64,000 nt of DNA from Streptomyces sp. NBC_01262 (GCF_036226365.1 NZ_CP108462.1:4648501-4712500); one strand, 5' to 3'. Positions 32,995 to 43,749 are shown, numbered from the stretch's first letter. The notes: generated from the sequence alone by a model not told the origin. Numbers and translations are program-made.

Positions 32995-34941
32995 GTGCGC
33001 ATCGACTGCCGTGGCCTGACGGCCGACGAGGTGATGGCGGAGGGGCTGCGGCGAGCAGCGGCCGCCACGGAGCCGCTGTCGGTGATTCAGCTCGACAACG
33101 TGCGCTGGGCCGGGCCGTTGCTGACCTCGTCGGACCCGGAGTGCATCGCCACGGTCGTGCGCCCCGGGCTGGCCGCTGAGCTGGGCATCGCGGTCGAGGT
33201 GACTGTGCCGCCCGAGGCGCGAGCGGCCGTGCCGCGCGAACTCCCGGTGGTGGACGGGCTGTCGCCGGAGGCCGTACGGGCCGCGCTCGCGGCGGCGGCG
33301 GGGCTGGAGCGGCGCAGCGCGCCCGTCGAGGTCTGGCGGGAGGTCGCTCAGGGGCTGGCCGCCGGTCACGGCCCTGTGCCGCTCGCCGGGCTGCGAGCTG
33401 TCGCCGAGGCGCTGCCGGACCTCCTGGTCCTGGATGACGGCGAGGGGAGCGTACGGTTCGCCGACGACGCGGCGCACCACGCGGCGCGCGAGGCCTTCGC
33501 CCTGTCGGCCGCCGACCAGGGGACCGTCACCGGCGTACTGCGGCGGCTGTGGTCCGAACATCCCACCTACGTCTCCTGGGCGCTGCCGGTGCACGCCGCC
33601 CTGGCCGGAGCCCTGCCGGGGCTGCTCACCGACACGGCCTTCGTGGCGCGCGCCCACTGGTACGCCCTGTGGCAGGCCATGGTGGTGGCCTGGCCCAAGG
33701 GCGTACCGGCGGACTGTCTGGCCTCGGACCTGCACTATCTGCGGGTGCAGGGCGTCAGGCCCGCCGCGCAGGGGGAGTGGGTGGCCTGGGTGCATCACGC
33801 CGCCGTGAGCAGGGGCGACACCGCCTTCGCCGACGCGCTGGCGGAAGCGGCGGAAGCCGCCGGGCCGCTGCCGTGGCGGACGCTGTGGTCGCACTGGCGG
33901 CTGCCCGGGAAGCCCGGTGCGCAGCCCGAGGCTAGTTGGGTGGAGGGCCTGTCCGTGCACCGCAACGGGGAGAGCTGGGCGGTGGCCGACCATCGCGACA
34001 GCCCGGAGGAGCTGCGGGGCTGGGACGCGGTGACCGGCGAGCCGCTCGACACCGGGCAGCCCTGGGCGGACAGCGAGCCCGCGCCCGGTGTCACGTACGC
34101 CGTCAACCGCAGCCGTGGCTGGGAGTTGAGGTCGGAGCCGGTGGCGGGGGTGCCCCGGGCTCCGCGAACGGTCGGCAAGGCGGTCCGGCCGGAGGCGCCG
34201 CTGTGGGTCTTCTCCGGTACGGGCGGCGTCTTCGGGGCGGAGGTGGACGAGGAGGCCGTCATGGCGCTGCCCCGGGACCCCTGGCCGGAGCTGTTCGTCC
34301 TCGGTCCCCCGACGTTCAGCGCCCCCTGGCCGCCGCCCTGGCCACTGCCCTGGCCGCCCTCGGCCGACGGAGACGCCGGGCCGGCCCGCGCATGGCTGGA
34401 GGAGGCGAACGCCTTCCGTACGGGCGCCTGCCGGCCGCTGCCCGAGGCGCTGATCCCCGATGCCGTACGGCACGAGCCGACACGGCGGTTCCTGTCCCGG
34501 GTGGGCTGGCCGCTCTCGCACGGCATCGGCGCCCTTCATTCGCCCGATCTCAACGCCGACGGCCTACGCCCCTCCGCCGACCACCCGGACCTGCTCTCCG
34601 GGCTCGGGCAGGTCGGCGCCCGCCGCCTGCTGCTCGACGGCGCCGACGGCCGGGTGTTCCTGACCCACCACGACCGCACGAGCCATGAGGTGCACCTCGC
34701 GGGCAGCAGCCTCGAACGGCTGCTGGTCCTGCTGCTGCTCCAGCACACGGCTTGGTCCGCGCCCCTGACACTCGGGGGCACGGAGACCGAGGATCTCGCC
34801 GAGAGCCTCGTGCGGTGGTGCCGGGAGGTCGATCCCGAGGCGATGGCCTCCCCCGCGTGGGACGGTGCCTTCCACGACCTCGACGGCGCCGCGCAGGACT
34901 ACGCGATGGTGCTCGGCGAGATCGACGCCTGGTCGTCCTAA
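32995..34941 (+). CDS. Large SUKH-like protein, candidate immunity
   Basis: 648 residues from GTG 32995, chosen because GGAAGGAA stands 9 bases upstream; an in-frame ATG at 32977 has no such site. The N-terminal 500 residues are Ala/Leu-rich with no motif I recognise and a short Trp/Pro run (PWPPPWPLPWPP). The C-terminal part (about 475-580: LPEALIPDAVRHEPTRRF, then VGWPLSHGIG, LLDGADGRVFL and SSLERLLVLLLL) follows the pattern of SUKH-4-type immunity proteins. Its place in a toxin locus supports that role. No signal peptide. Confidence 0.65.
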   Translation: MRIDCRGLTADEVMAEGLRRAAAATEPLSVIQLDNVRWAGPLLTSSDPECIATVVRPGLAAELGIAVEVTVPPEARAAVPRELPVVDGLSPEAVRAALAAAAGLERRSAPVEVWREVAQGLAAGHGPVPLAGLRAVAEALPDLLVLDDGEGSVRFADDAAHHAAREAFALSAADQGTVTGVLRRLWSEHPTYVSWALPVHAALAGALPGLLTDTAFVARAHWYALWQAMVVAWPKGVPADCLASDLHYLRVQGVRPAAQGEWVAWVHHAAVSRGDTAFADALAEAAEAAGPLPWRTLWSHWRLPGKPGAQPEASWVEGLSVHRNGESWAVADHRDSPEELRGWDAVTGEPLDTGQPWADSEPAPGVTYAVNRSRGWELRSEPVAGVPRAPRTVGKAVRPEAPLWVFSGTGGVFGAEVDEEAVMALPRDPWPELFVLGPPTFSAPWPPPWPLPWPPSADGDAGPARAWLEEANAFRTGACRPLPEALIPDAVRHEPTRRFLSRVGWPLSHGIGALHSPDLNADGLRPSADHPDLLSGLGQVGARRLLLDGADGRVFLTHHDRTSHEVHLAGSSLERLLVLLLLQHTAWSAPLTLGGTETEDLAESLVRWCREVDPEAMASPAWDGAFHDLDGAAQDYAMVLGEIDAWSS

Positions 34942-34974
34942 CGCTTCCACCGACCGACAACCGAAGGAGAGACC

Positions 34975-35307
34975 GTGACATCACCGCCGCCCGGCGGCCC
35001 GGCGCGCCGCGTGCCGGCGAGCGCCGGCGAGGCCCTGGAGATCGGCCGTACGCAGTTCCCGGCGTCCTGGCCGGACGGTAGCGCGCCCCGCCTCCAGGTG
35101 CACGAGTTCGACACCGGTTATCTCGTCTACGCCACCTTCCCGGTCTCCCGGGACCCCAGCCCGCTGCCGCCCGCCGCCGGTGGCAGCAACGTGGTGATCT
35201 CCAAGGTCAACGGCGACATCACCGACGTCCCCAACTACCCGCCGGACGAGGCCGTCGCGGTCTACCGCCGCTTCTACCGGCCCGCCGCCCCCGGAGGAAC
35301 CGCATGA
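34975..35307 (+). CDS. YrhB/Imm35-like small protein, copy 1
   Basis: 110 residues from GTG 34975 with GAAGGAGA 6 bases upstream. Short alpha/beta protein with FPASWPDGS, VHEFDTGYLVYATFP, GGSNVVISKVNGDI and YPPDEAVAVYRRFY, the strand-strand-helix pattern of the YrhB family (immunity protein 35). Overlaps the next, paralogous gene by 4 bases. Likely immunity for one of the toxin's papain-like or deaminase domains; which one cannot be told. Confidence 0.6.
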   Translation: MTSPPPGGPARRVPASAGEALEIGRTQFPASWPDGSAPRLQVHEFDTGYLVYATFPVSRDPSPLPPAAGGSNVVISKVNGDITDVPNYPPDEAVAVYRRFYRPAAPGGTA

Positions 35308-35597
35308 CGCAGCCCACCGTCCCGACCGGCCCCGAGGACGCGCTGGCCATCGCCCGCGCCACCTTCCAGCCGCGCTGGCCGGACGGCACGCTCGCCCCGC
35401 TGCATGTCCACGAGTTCGACATCGGCTACCTGGTCTACGCGAGCTTCCCACCCGTCACCGACCTCAGCAGGCCCCCGGAGCCGGGCGGCAGCCACCTCGT
35501 GATCTCCAAGCGGGACGGCGGGCTCTCCTACGTCCCCAACCTGCCCCCGGAGACCGCCATCGCCGTCTACCGCAAGCACTTCCGGCCGGATTCGTAG
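35304..35597 (+). CDS. YrhB/Imm35-like small protein, copy 2
   Basis: 97 residues, ATGA overlap with copy 1. It repeats the same motifs (RWPDG, VHEFDIGYLVYASFP, GGSHLVISKRDGG, LPPETAIAVYRKHF). It is the last gene of the toxin locus. Two tandem pairs of candidate immunity genes face a toxin with duplicated domains. Confidence 0.6.
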   Translation: MTQPTVPTGPEDALAIARATFQPRWPDGTLAPLHVHEFDIGYLVYASFPPVTDLSRPPEPGGSHLVISKRDGGLSYVPNLPPETAIAVYRKHFRPDS

Positions 35598-35718
35598 AAT
35601 CTGCGAAGATGACAAACCGGGCGTAATCTGGATGATCCAGGGCACCCTCGTGGCGACCGCAGACGCGGTCGGCGGGGCCCCAGTGGTGTCCGCAGCTCGC
35701 AACATCAGGAGCGGTCAC

Positions 35719-36126
35719 ATGAACCTGGCCTATGACTACCCGGTCCTCGGCGCCTTCTGGACGGCCATGTGGGTCTTCCTGTGGGTCGTGTGGATCGTCC
35801 TGCTGTTCCGGGTCATCGCCGACATCTTCCGGGACGACACGCTGAGCGGATGGGCCAAGGCGGCGTGGCTCGTCTTCGTGATCATCCTTCCCTTCCTGGG
35901 CGTCTTCGTCTACGTGATCGCCCGGGGCCGGAGCATGGGCGGCCGCGAGGCGCAGCACGCCAGGGCCCAGAAGCACGAGTTCGACTCCTACATCCGGGAG
36001 ACGGCAGCCGGGACCGGCGCTCCTCCGAGCGAGGCCGAGCAGCTCGCGAAGCTCTCCGAGATCCACGACAAGGGCGACATCACCGACGAGGAGTTCCGTC
36101 GGGTCAAGGAGAAGATCCTCCACTGA
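35719..36126 (+). CDS. PLDc_N/SHOCT-domain membrane protein
   Basis: 135 residues from ATG 35719 with AGGAG 7 bases upstream; the longer in-frame extension has no site. Two membrane helices (about 10-32 and 45-65) with VLLFRVIADIFRDD between them match the phospholipase D-nuclease N-terminal domain family, and the C-terminal LAKLSEIHDKGDITDEEFRRVKEK is a SHOCT motif (given here as its parts LSEIHDKGDIT and EEFRRVKEKIL). Function is unknown. Confidence 0.8.
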   Translation: MNLAYDYPVLGAFWTAMWVFLWVVWIVLLFRVIADIFRDDTLSGWAKAAWLVFVIILPFLGVFVYVIARGRSMGGREAQHARAQKHEFDSYIRETAAGTGAPPSEAEQLAKLSEIHDKGDITDEEFRRVKEKILH

Positions 36127-36144
36127 CGGAATGGGGTGTGTCCC

Positions 36145-36978
36145 ATGTGCCGCTGGCTCGTCTACTCGGGGACGCCGATCCTGCTCGACAACGTCCTGTA
36201 CCGGCCCGCCCACTCGCTCATCGACCAGAGCCTGCACTCCCGGCTGGGCGTCGAGACCACCAACGGCGACGGCTTCGGCATCGGCTGGTACGGCCCGGAC
36301 ACCGCCACCCCGGCGGTCTTCCGGGACACCGGCCCGGCCTGGAACGACCGCAACCTGCGCGAACTCGCCGACCATGTGCGCTCGCCGCTGTTCTTCGCCC
36401 ACATCCGGGCGTCGACCGGCACGGCGGTGCAGCAGACCAACTGCCATCCCTTCCGGCACGGCCGCTGGCTGTGGATGCACAACGGCGCCATCACCGACTT
36501 CCACCTGATCCGGCGGGAACTCACCCTGGCCGTCGACCCCGAGCTGTTCCCCTCCATCGAGGGATCGACGGACTCGGAGCTGATGTTCTTCCTCGCCCTC
36601 ACCTTCGGCCTGGACCAGGACCCGCCGGGCGCGGTGGCGCGCATGGCGGGCCTGATCGAGCAGGTGAGCGACGAGCGCGGCGTGAAGTTCCCGCTCCAGA
36701 TGACCGTCGCGGTCTCCGACGGCGAGAGCGTATGGGCCTTCCGCTACTCCAGCCAGGGCGAGTCGCGTTCGCTGTTCTACAGCAGCCGCGTGGACGCGCT
36801 CCGGGCGCTCCACCCCGACCTCACCTTCCTGCGGGAGGTCTCCGACGAGACCCGCCTCATCGTCTCCGAACCGCTGGGCGATCTGGCCGGCGCGTGGAAC
36901 AAGGTCCCGGAGAACACCTACGGCATCGTCGGGCCCGGCGAGGACGCCATGCTGCCCTTCGAACCGCAGTACGCGTAA
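36145..36978 (+). CDS. Class II glutamine amidotransferase family protein
   Basis: 277 residues. ATG 36145 is chosen over a GTG three codons earlier because it makes Cys2 (MCRWLVYSG) the N-terminal residue after Met removal, as the Ntn-hydrolase mechanism needs. NGDGFGIGWYG, FFAHIRAST and CHPFRHGRWLWMHNGAI are the expected substrate-loop motifs. It resembles the YafJ/EgtC-like stand-alone amidohydrolases that cleave gamma-glutamyl bonds. Substrate unknown. Confidence 0.9.
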   Translation: MCRWLVYSGTPILLDNVLYRPAHSLIDQSLHSRLGVETTNGDGFGIGWYGPDTATPAVFRDTGPAWNDRNLRELADHVRSPLFFAHIRASTGTAVQQTNCHPFRHGRWLWMHNGAITDFHLIRRELTLAVDPELFPSIEGSTDSELMFFLALTFGLDQDPPGAVARMAGLIEQVSDERGVKFPLQMTVAVSDGESVWAFRYSSQGESRSLFYSSRVDALRALHPDLTFLREVSDETRLIVSEPLGDLAGAWNKVPENTYGIVGPGEDAMLPFEPQYA

Positions 36979-37027
36979 CGCGGTGACCGGAATTGGCTCG
37001 CCGGGCGCCGTCCCGGTGGCCGGTTCC

Positions 37028-37077
37028 GTCCTCAATCGCCGGACGGGCTGAATTCAGCCCGTCCGGCGATTGAGGAC
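37028..37077. terminator. Perfect 50-bp palindrome, repeat-type terminator
   Basis: The sequence reads identically on both strands for 50 bases, centred on GAATTC at 37050-37055; each arm carries AATCGCCGGACGGGCTGA. It lies between convergent genes and would form a very strong hairpin. Its core looks like a dispersed Streptomyces repeat rather than a unique terminator. Confidence 0.75.
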
Positions 37078-37127
37078 AAAGCACAGCCGGTGGGCTGCGC
37101 AACCCGGCGAACTTCGCGGCCACAGCG

Positions 37128-37424
37128 CTAGGGCGATACGCCGGCCACAACATCGGGGGCGCCGCTGAAGATCACGCCGGAGCCTGTGGGTGCCTGGTTG
37201 AGGACCCACAGGCCGATGAGGACGGCGAGCACGAAGACGACGGTGACCAGGACGGCGAGGACGAGCCGGCGCCGGCGTTCGCGGCGGAGCCAGTCGCCGC
37301 GGGCGGTGCGGTAGGCGTCGGGGGCGGGGTGGACCTGGTGGGCAAGGGTTTCGAGGGCCTCGCGGAGCTGATTCTCGGTGCCGGCCGTGCCGTGGGTGCC
37401 GGGTGCGTCAGGGGGGATGGTCAT
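37128..37424 (-). CDS. Single-pass membrane protein paired with SigE-family sigma factor
   Basis: 98 residues from ATG 37424; GGAGG 7 bases upstream; start and upstream stop share ATGA. One membrane helix (about 52-75, VLAVLVTVVFVLAVLIGLWVL) after a basic Arg run, with a short external tail. Location behind a sigma gene suggests an anti-sigma-like or accessory membrane partner, but no zinc-finger motif is present. No family recognised. Confidence 0.7.
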   Translation of the reverse strand: MTIPPDAPGTHGTAGTENQLREALETLAHQVHPAPDAYRTARGDWLRRERRRRLVLAVLVTVVFVLAVLIGLWVLNQAPTGSGVIFSGAPDVVAGVSP

Positions 37425-37975
37425 CGCCGGGCCTCCATCGCGTGGGTGAGCGCGGCGAGGCCGCGTGCGGTGTGGGTCTTGACCGATCCCACCGATATGC
37501 CCATCGCCGCGGCGATCTCGCTCTCCTTCAGGCCCAGCCAGTGTCGCAGCACGAGTGCTTCGCGCTGCCGCGCGGGCAGTCGCTGCACGGCGCCGACCAG
37601 CACCCGCTGGTCGTCCCGGAGCAGCGCGGAGTTCTCGGCGGAGGCGGCCCAGTCGTCCGGCGGGGCCTCGACGTGCCGCCGGGCGACCTGGAGATGGCGG
37701 ATGCGCATACGGGTCAGATTGCAGACGGTGGAGCGGAGGTACGCCTCCGCCGATTCGGCGTCCCGCAGCCGACGCCACTTGCGGTAGATCTGGTAGTAGG
37801 CCTCGGCCACGATGTTCTCGGGGTCGTCGGCGCCGAGCAGCGCGGCAAGCCGGAGCATCGAGGTGTAGTGCTGGTCGAAGAGCCGGGAGACGGACGCCTC
37901 GCGCTCCTGGTCGGCCGGGTCCGCGACGGCCCGCCTCGCCGGGCTGCCGACCACGGGCTGAATGCTGTGTCTCAT
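37421..37975 (-). CDS. SigE-family (ECF) RNA polymerase sigma factor
   Basis: 184 residues from ATG 37975, overlapping the symporter stop by 4 bases. Region 2 (LFDQHYTSMLRLAALL; ENIVAEAYYQIYRKWRRL) and region 4 (LPARQREALVLRHW; SVGSVKTHTARGLAAL) are clear. It is in one operon with a symporter upstream and a small membrane protein downstream, an uncommon order that suggests control linked to solute uptake. Confidence 0.9.
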   Translation of the reverse strand: MRHSIQPVVGSPARRAVADPADQEREASVSRLFDQHYTSMLRLAALLGADDPENIVAEAYYQIYRKWRRLRDAESAEAYLRSTVCNLTRMRIRHLQVARRHVEAPPDDWAASAENSALLRDDQRVLVGAVQRLPARQREALVLRHWLGLKESEIAAAMGISVGSVKTHTARGLAALTHAMEARR

Positions 37976-39546
37976 GGGTTGCTCGCTCCCGTCCCGGGCA
38001 GTCGGTGCCTCACCGGCAGACCGGCGGGCAGTGCGGTGGAGTCCGTGCCCCGGGCCGTACCGGTCCGCTCCAGCAGGGCCGTGCCCGCCAGCGCGACGGC
38101 CAGGTTGAGGAGCAGGGCGGCCAGCCCCGCGTAGATCTCCACGCCCCCGCCGACCGGTACGACGGGGGAGAAGCCCTCCCGTACGACCATGACCGTGCCG
38201 GCCGCCATACCGGCGGCCCAGCCGGCGAGCAGCGCCCGGTGGTGCAGCCACCGGGTGTAGAGCCCGATGGCCACGGCCGGGAAGATCTGGAGGATCCAGA
38301 CGCCGCCCAGGAGCTGGAGGTTGATGGCGTCCTGGTCGCGCAGCCCGAAGACGAACGCCACCGCGCCCGCCTTCGCGGTGAGGGAGACCGCCTTGGCGAT
38401 CCGCACCTGGCGCTTGGGAGTCGCGGTGGGGTGGAAGTACTCGACGTACACATTGCGTACGAACGAGGTCGCGGCGGCTATCGACATGACGGCGGCGGGG
38501 ACCAGCGCCCCCACCGTGATGGCCCCGAAGACCAGGCCCGCCAGCGGCCCCGGCATGAGACGGCCCACGAGGATCGGGACGGCCGCCTCGGCGCCGCCTT
38601 CGGGGGCGCGGACACCGGCGGCGAGGGCGGCGATGCCGAGCAGCCCGAAGAGCGCGAGCACCGCGGTCCAGGCGGGCAGGGCGACGGCGACCCGGCGCAG
38701 CACCTGCGGACCGGAGGCGGCGAACGCGGCGGTGAGGACGTGCGGGTACATCACCAGCGCGAGCGCCGAGCCCAGGGCGAGGGTCGCGAAGGCGGGCTGC
38801 TGGCCGGGGGTCAGTACGAGGGAGGCCCTGACCCCGGATTCGCCGAGGCCCCCGGGTTCGGCGAGCCTGCGGGACGCGGCCTCGAAGATCGCACCGGGTC
38901 CGCCGAGCCGGGCCAGCACCAGCCAGCTCACCGCCAGCACCGAGCAGAAGACGGCGACGCCCTTGAGCGCCGATATGACGGTGGGCGCCCGCAGCCCGTG
39001 CCGGTAGGTCGCCACCGCCAGCCCCGCGAAGATCACCACCATCGCCAGATCGCCGGTGACGGCCTTCGGGTAGAGCCCGCCGGCCGTGAGCACCGCGCGT
39101 ATGCCGAGGAGTTGCAGGGCGAGGTACGGCATGGTGGCCAGGATGCCGGTGAGCGCGACCATCAGGGCCAGCGGCGCCGACCCGTAGCGGCCGCGTACGA
39201 AGTCGGCGGCGGTGACATAGCCGTGGTCCCGCGCCACGGTCCACATCCGGGGCAGCAGCACGAAGGCCAGCGGGCAGACGATCACGGTGTACGGGAGGGC
39301 GAAGAAGGCGGGCGCCCCGTTGCCGTACACCAGGCCGGGCACGGCGGTGAAGGTGTACGCGGTGAAGATCGTGCCGCCCAGCAGCAGCCAGGTCCAGACG
39401 GTGCCGAGGCTGCGGTCGGCCAGCGCCCAGCCCTCCAGGGACGGCAGGGCGTCGTTGGCGTGCAGGCGGCGGGCGGTGACGGCGAGCAGCGACGCACCGG
39501 CGATGACGGCGAGGAAGGTCGCGGCCATGGGGCCTTCGGTCGTCAT
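37972..39546 (-). CDS. Sodium:solute symporter family transporter
   Basis: 524 residues from ATG 39546 (AAGGAC 9-10 bases upstream). About thirteen hydrophobic segments; GGTIFTAYTFTAVPG and LPRMWTVARDHGYVTAADFVRGRYGS (read in two parts) are the SSS-family helix 2-3 region. The MctP-like type imports monocarboxylates or similar acids. The DUF3311 partner usually found upstream is absent here. Diverges from the cstA locus. Confidence 0.88.
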   Translation of the reverse strand: MTTEGPMAATFLAVIAGASLLAVTARRLHANDALPSLEGWALADRSLGTVWTWLLLGGTIFTAYTFTAVPGLVYGNGAPAFFALPYTVIVCPLAFVLLPRMWTVARDHGYVTAADFVRGRYGSAPLALMVALTGILATMPYLALQLLGIRAVLTAGGLYPKAVTGDLAMVVIFAGLAVATYRHGLRAPTVISALKGVAVFCSVLAVSWLVLARLGGPGAIFEAASRRLAEPGGLGESGVRASLVLTPGQQPAFATLALGSALALVMYPHVLTAAFAASGPQVLRRVAVALPAWTAVLALFGLLGIAALAAGVRAPEGGAEAAVPILVGRLMPGPLAGLVFGAITVGALVPAAVMSIAAATSFVRNVYVEYFHPTATPKRQVRIAKAVSLTAKAGAVAFVFGLRDQDAINLQLLGGVWILQIFPAVAIGLYTRWLHHRALLAGWAAGMAAGTVMVVREGFSPVVPVGGGVEIYAGLAALLLNLAVALAGTALLERTGTARGTDSTALPAGLPVRHRLPGTGASNP

Positions 39547-39823
39547 CGGTCACCGTCCTTGGTGTCCTGGGGCGCGCGTGCGCACGCCTGTGCCTGCCTG
39601 TGAGTTGCGCGGGCGGCCGGTTCCGATGACAGGAAATCCGCGGAAATCTTCTTGAAATCGGCTGTCAACCGAACCACGGGTGGCGGCAACTCTTGCACAG
39701 ACCGATCAGAACGAGGAGGGCACTGTGGCACGAATCGCACGAATCACACGGACCGCGTGCCTGCTCGTGTGACCTGATCTGATCCGCCCCCCTCTCACGC
39801 ACCTGCCAAGGTGAGGAGCCGTC
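39547..39823. promoter_or_regulatory. Divergent regulatory region of symporter and cstA
   Basis: 277 bases without a full gene. It carries the promoters of both divergent operons, a short repeat GGAAATC twice near 39632-39650, and a putative 15-codon leader ORF (39725-39772) upstream of cstA. Confidence 0.45.
39725..39772 (+). CDS. Putative leader peptide upstream of cstA
   Basis: GTG start with GAGGAGGG 4 bases upstream, encoding VARIARITRTACLLV, then TGA 51 bases before the cstA start. It is Arg-rich and has one Cys, like the short leader peptides that precede some Streptomyces transport and sulphur genes. No attenuator hairpin was worked out, so the evidence is the ribosome site, size and position. 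Confidence 0.4.
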   Translation: MARIARITRTACLLV

Positions 39824-41904
<2,081 letters not shown>

Positions 41905-41908
<4 letters not shown>

Positions 41909-42093
41909 GCCCGCGCCAGTTGTTCGACGGACTGCGCTGGTACGTAAGGGAGTTCACGGGTGCGGCGGATTACGACCGCTACTGCGAACGCCACCGCCTC
42001 GCCCACCCGCAGGCCCCCGTTCCGACCCGCCGGGAGTACGAGGTGCTGCGCACCCGGCAGCAGGAGCTGCGCCCCGGCAGCCGCTGCTGCTGA
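41905..42093 (+). CDS. YbdD/YjiX-family small protein
   Basis: 62 residues, start coupled to the cstA stop. WYVREFTGAADYDRYCERH followed by HP and PTRREYEVLR is the family pattern. In enterobacteria the YbdD/YjiX partner is needed with CstA/BtsT for pyruvate uptake. It ends with two cysteines. Confidence 0.9.
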
Positions 42094-42104
42094 CGGGCTG
42101 ACGC

Positions 42105-42136
42105 GGCCGGGCACGCCCAGGTGGGTGTGCCCGGCC
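42105..42136. terminator. Bidirectional terminator hairpin
   Basis: GGCCGGGCAC at 42105-42114 pairs exactly with GTGCCCGGCC at 42127-42136, with CCCA/TGGG pairing further inside. It lies between the convergent ybdD-like and arabinofuranosidase genes. Confidence 0.75.
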
Positions 42137-42159
42137 GGTTCGGTCCTCGGTCGGCTCGG

Positions 42160-43656
42160 TCAGGGGGCGATGTTCCACTGCTGGCAGGTGTTGTCGAGCT
42201 GCTGCCACTGGCGGACGACGACCCCGTTCGCGGTGCCGCAGTTCGTCACGTCGAGCACATTGCCGCTGTAGACGTTGCTGATGGTGTAGTGGCTGCCGAC
42301 CTTGGTGACGTCCCACTGCTGGCAGAGGTTGCCGAGGGCGGCCCACAGGTTGAGGGACGTGCCGTTGGACTGACCGCAGTTCACGGAGTCCAGGGTCGTC
42401 CCGCTGTTGACGTTGGTGATGGTGTAGTGGCCGTTGCCGGCGCTGGCGAACTTCCACTGCTGGCAGGTGTTGCCCAGCGAGGTCCACTGCTGGATCGCGG
42501 TGCCGTTGGCGGTGCCGCAGTTCACCGCGTCGAGGACCTTGCCGCTGTTGACGTTGGTCAGCCGGTAGGCGGTGCCGGCGACCGGGAAGGTGGCGGTCGG
42601 GGTCGCGTAGCCGACGGAGACGATATTGGCCTGGACGGCGTTTTCGGCGGCGTCCGTCGGATATCCGGAGGTCATGACGCCCTCGAAGAAGGATCCGTCG
42701 GAACCGTTGCTGTTGTCACCGCCGGTGCCCAGGACGATGGCGCCCTCCAGGCTCATCGGGATGTATCCGCCGGTGGTGGGCAGGCTCCCGTTGTACCAGG
42801 TGGTCAGGCTGCCCGATTGGGCGTTGCCGCCCTTGATGGCGTAGGTCGACGTGCCGTTGTTCTTCGTGAGGGCGGTGACGAACTCGCTGGAGTTGCCCTT
42901 GTTGGCGGAGTTGGCTCCGTTCCCTCCGAAGAAGAGCCCGTTCTCCAGGTCCGCCTCGACCCAGGGGCCCGATCCGGCGCCGGAGCACGAGAACCAGCAC
43001 TCCGTACCGAAGTTGATCGCGTCCATGTGGCCGTTGCCGGTGTCGTTGCCGGAGGTCTCGGCGTTGCCGTAGTCGAAGCAGCAGCGGTTGTTCACATGGT
43101 GGCCGCTGGTGACCATGTACGCGCCCTCCGGGTTGCTGCCTGTCGCGACGCCCGAGGTGCTGTTGTCGCGGTAGCCGACGCCGGGCGACACGAAGACCCC
43201 GTAGACCGCGTGGCCGCCGGCCGTCACCGGCAGCGCGTTGGCGATCGCGCCGACGTCCTGCCCGCCGTTCCCGCCCGGTCCCTCGATGGTGAGGTCGTTG
43301 TGCCTGGCGCTCTGGTCGTAGATCTTCGTGATGATGCAGGTCGTACCGGAACAGAACGTGTCCTGCGCCGCGGCGTTGGCGTAACCGCCCGTCGCGAGCG
43401 TCCCGATGTCGCTCGTCGTGGAGTCCGACGCGCGCTTGACCTGGTAGAGCGAGCCGCTGTACGCGGCGAACAGCGCCCGCGTCGTGCTGTGCGCCGCGAC
43501 GCACGGGGTCCCGGCGGCGGCGTAGATGTCGCACGGCAGCGACGTGGCGGCCTGGGCCGTGCCCGCGGTCCCGACGGTCCCGGCCAGGATGCCCGCGATG
43601 AGCGCGAGGACCGCACCCACGGACAGCAGAAATCGTTTCAGATGACTGGCTATCAC
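42160..43656 (-). CDS. Secreted alpha-L-arabinofuranosidase (GH54-like) with ricin-type lectin domain
   Basis: 498 residues from GTG 43656 (AAGAGG 6-7 bases upstream). Signal peptide to AQA (about 38). The catalytic domain (about 40-355) begins LPCDIYAAAGTPCVAAHSTTRAL and has YDQSARHNDLT and GHHVNNRCCFDYGN, typical of the fungal-type arabinofuranosidase B catalytic domain. A beta-trefoil CBM13 (about 365-498) has three repeats with VLD..NCG and CQQW. It removes arabinose side chains from arabinoxylan or pectic arabinan. A LacI-type operator lies upstream. Confidence 0.92.
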   Translation of the reverse strand: MIASHLKRFLLSVGAVLALIAGILAGTVGTAGTAQAATSLPCDIYAAAGTPCVAAHSTTRALFAAYSGSLYQVKRASDSTTSDIGTLATGGYANAAAQDTFCSGTTCIITKIYDQSARHNDLTIEGPGGNGGQDVGAIANALPVTAGGHAVYGVFVSPGVGYRDNSTSGVATGSNPEGAYMVTSGHHVNNRCCFDYGNAETSGNDTGNGHMDAINFGTECWFSCSGAGSGPWVEADLENGLFFGGNGANSANKGNSSEFVTALTKNNGTSTYAIKGGNAQSGSLTTWYNGSLPTTGGYIPMSLEGAIVLGTGGDNSNGSDGSFFEGVMTSGYPTDAAENAVQANIVSVGYATPTATFPVAGTAYRLTNVNSGKVLDAVNCGTANGTAIQQWTSLGNTCQQWKFASAGNGHYTITNVNSGTTLDSVNCGQSNGTSLNLWAALGNLCQQWDVTKVGSHYTISNVYSGNVLDVTNCGTANGVVVRQWQQLDNTCQQWNIAP

Positions 43657-43749
43657 GGTGAACCTCTTCCCTCTTGCGTTCTTGTCGGTCCCCGAACCGG
43701 CGGGCGCGGGGACCGGACCTTGGCGCCTGGCCCTGGCGCGCGTGCAAAT

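Noticed and set aside
37421..39553. Single minus-strand frame apparently spanning symporter and sigma genes
   Set aside because: Its N-terminal two thirds are an Arg/Gly-rich wrong-frame translation of the symporter; only the last 184 codons are real, the SigE-family gene.
39543..39740. 65-codon minus-strand frame overlapping the symporter start
   Set aside because: No family similarity, odd composition, and it overlaps the better-supported leader ORF region; not the DUF3311 partner one would expect.
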